Source of the DNA: Puniceicoccales bacterium
Lineage (GTDB): Bacteria > Verrucomicrobiota > Verrucomicrobiia > Opitutales > JAIRKQ01
Length of the DNA stretch: 5,812 nt
Assembly: GCA_031279395.1 (NCBI GenBank)
Contig: JAITIO010000046.1
Location: 1 to 5,812, forward strand
Reading direction: 5' to 3'
Shown: in pieces, positions 5,536 to 5,812 of the stretch
Numbering within the stretch: the stretch's first letter is position 1
Layout: every line of letters starts with the position of its first letter
Notes under the pieces: model-generated
Told to the model about the DNA's origin: nothing
Seen by the model: the letters and a program-made list of their open reading frames with translations, nothing else
Database searches by the model: none
Made by a program: the position numbers and the translations under genes

Positions 5536-5812
5536 ATGGACGATGTAATGTTTAGAGAGGCACGAACCACGGAATCGCTCAATCACGGAACCCATAATAA
5601 TAATCATAGCAAGTATAAGCTATTAAATACCAAGGAAGCAGCAGAATTTCTTGGGATAACAAAATATACACTGGCCCATTGGCTATCGACCAAGCGCTAT
5701 CCCGGATTAAACTCCATCAAGTTGGGAGGAGCCCGAAGGTTTCGAGAAGAAGATCATATTGATCGGCCCGCCCTGAATCGTCCTTGTTCGAGATCGCGCG
5801 GCTCATTTCTGC
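5536..5812 (+). CDS. Excisionase/MerR-type helix-turn-helix DNA-binding protein, partial (runs off window)
   Basis: A frame open from ATG 5536 to the window end encodes at least 92 residues. After an N-terminal stretch rich in Asn/His/Thr (1-27) comes a clear HTH_17-type excisionase fold: KLLNTKEAAEFLGITKYTLA (28-47), then HWL and, near 60-73, SIKLGGARRFREED, matching the usual strand/wing pattern. Such small proteins act as excisionases or transcription regulators on prophages, integrative elements and plasmids. After Asp73 the usual 'L..FI/W' helix is missing and the reading becomes Pro/Arg/Ser-rich (HIDRPALNRP) in GC-rich DNA, suggesting the gene is interrupted near 5757-5766. No ribosome site precedes ATG 5536; ATG 5548 in the same frame is an alternative start. 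Confidence 0.7.
   Translation, partial: MDDVMFREARTTESLNHGTHNNNHSKYKLLNTKEAAEFLGITKYTLAHWLSTKRYPGLNSIKLGGARRFREEDHIDRPALNRPCSRSRGSFL

Noticed and set aside
5505..5555. 16-codon ORF (MSKKFFALWPHGRCNV) overlapping the HTH start
   Set aside because: Very short, no ribosome site, and overlaps the better supported HTH frame; a leader peptide cannot be excluded but nothing supports it.

Overview
The window looks like a piece of a Gram-negative bacterial chromosome with moderate GC (40-45% by eye). It carries two long, well-conserved housekeeping genes on the minus strand. Mobile or foreign-looking DNA lies at both edges. The Prc-type protease has a signal peptide, a PDZ domain and a DUF3340-like tail, which points to a periplasm. 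A PVC/Verrucomicrobiota-like origin is possible from the overall style of the Prc and Dxs proteins, but this is a weak impression and not a classification.

Layout: (1) Positions 1-102 on the plus strand encode the last 33 residues of an IS5-family transposase; the element probably ends near 115. (2) A short hairpin with a U-tract at 129-148 probably terminates minus-strand transcription. (3) dxs (160-2049, minus) encodes 1-deoxy-D-xylulose-5-phosphate synthase, the entry enzyme of the MEP isoprenoid pathway. (4) A prc/ctpA-type tail-specific protease (2050-4380, minus) lies directly upstream; its stop codon abuts the dxs start (TAGATG), so the two genes form an operon that is probably translationally coupled. 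(5) Positions 4381-4854 are a divergent intergenic region. It holds a candidate minus-strand promoter, a perfect 8-bp dyad over that promoter's start, and several doubtful small ORFs. (6) A 101-aa hypothetical gene (4855-5160, plus) has a good ribosome binding site. It is followed by an overlapping +1 reading frame open to 5347. (7) Positions 5348-5535 are AT-rich and lack a convincing gene. (8) A MerR/excisionase-type helix-turn-helix gene (5536 to the window end, plus) loses its family pattern near 5757, where base composition becomes strongly GC-rich.

The prc-dxs pair joins envelope protein turnover with isoprenoid precursor synthesis. I see no direct functional link, and co-transcription is the main inference. 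The right half (4725-5812), with small unknown ORFs, possible broken frames and an excisionase-like regulator, looks like accessory or decaying mobile DNA. I found no RNA gene, CRISPR array or clearly recognisable new system. The most interesting open questions are the possible +1 frameshift at 5150-5160 and the dyad/promoter/small-ORF arrangement ahead of the protease.
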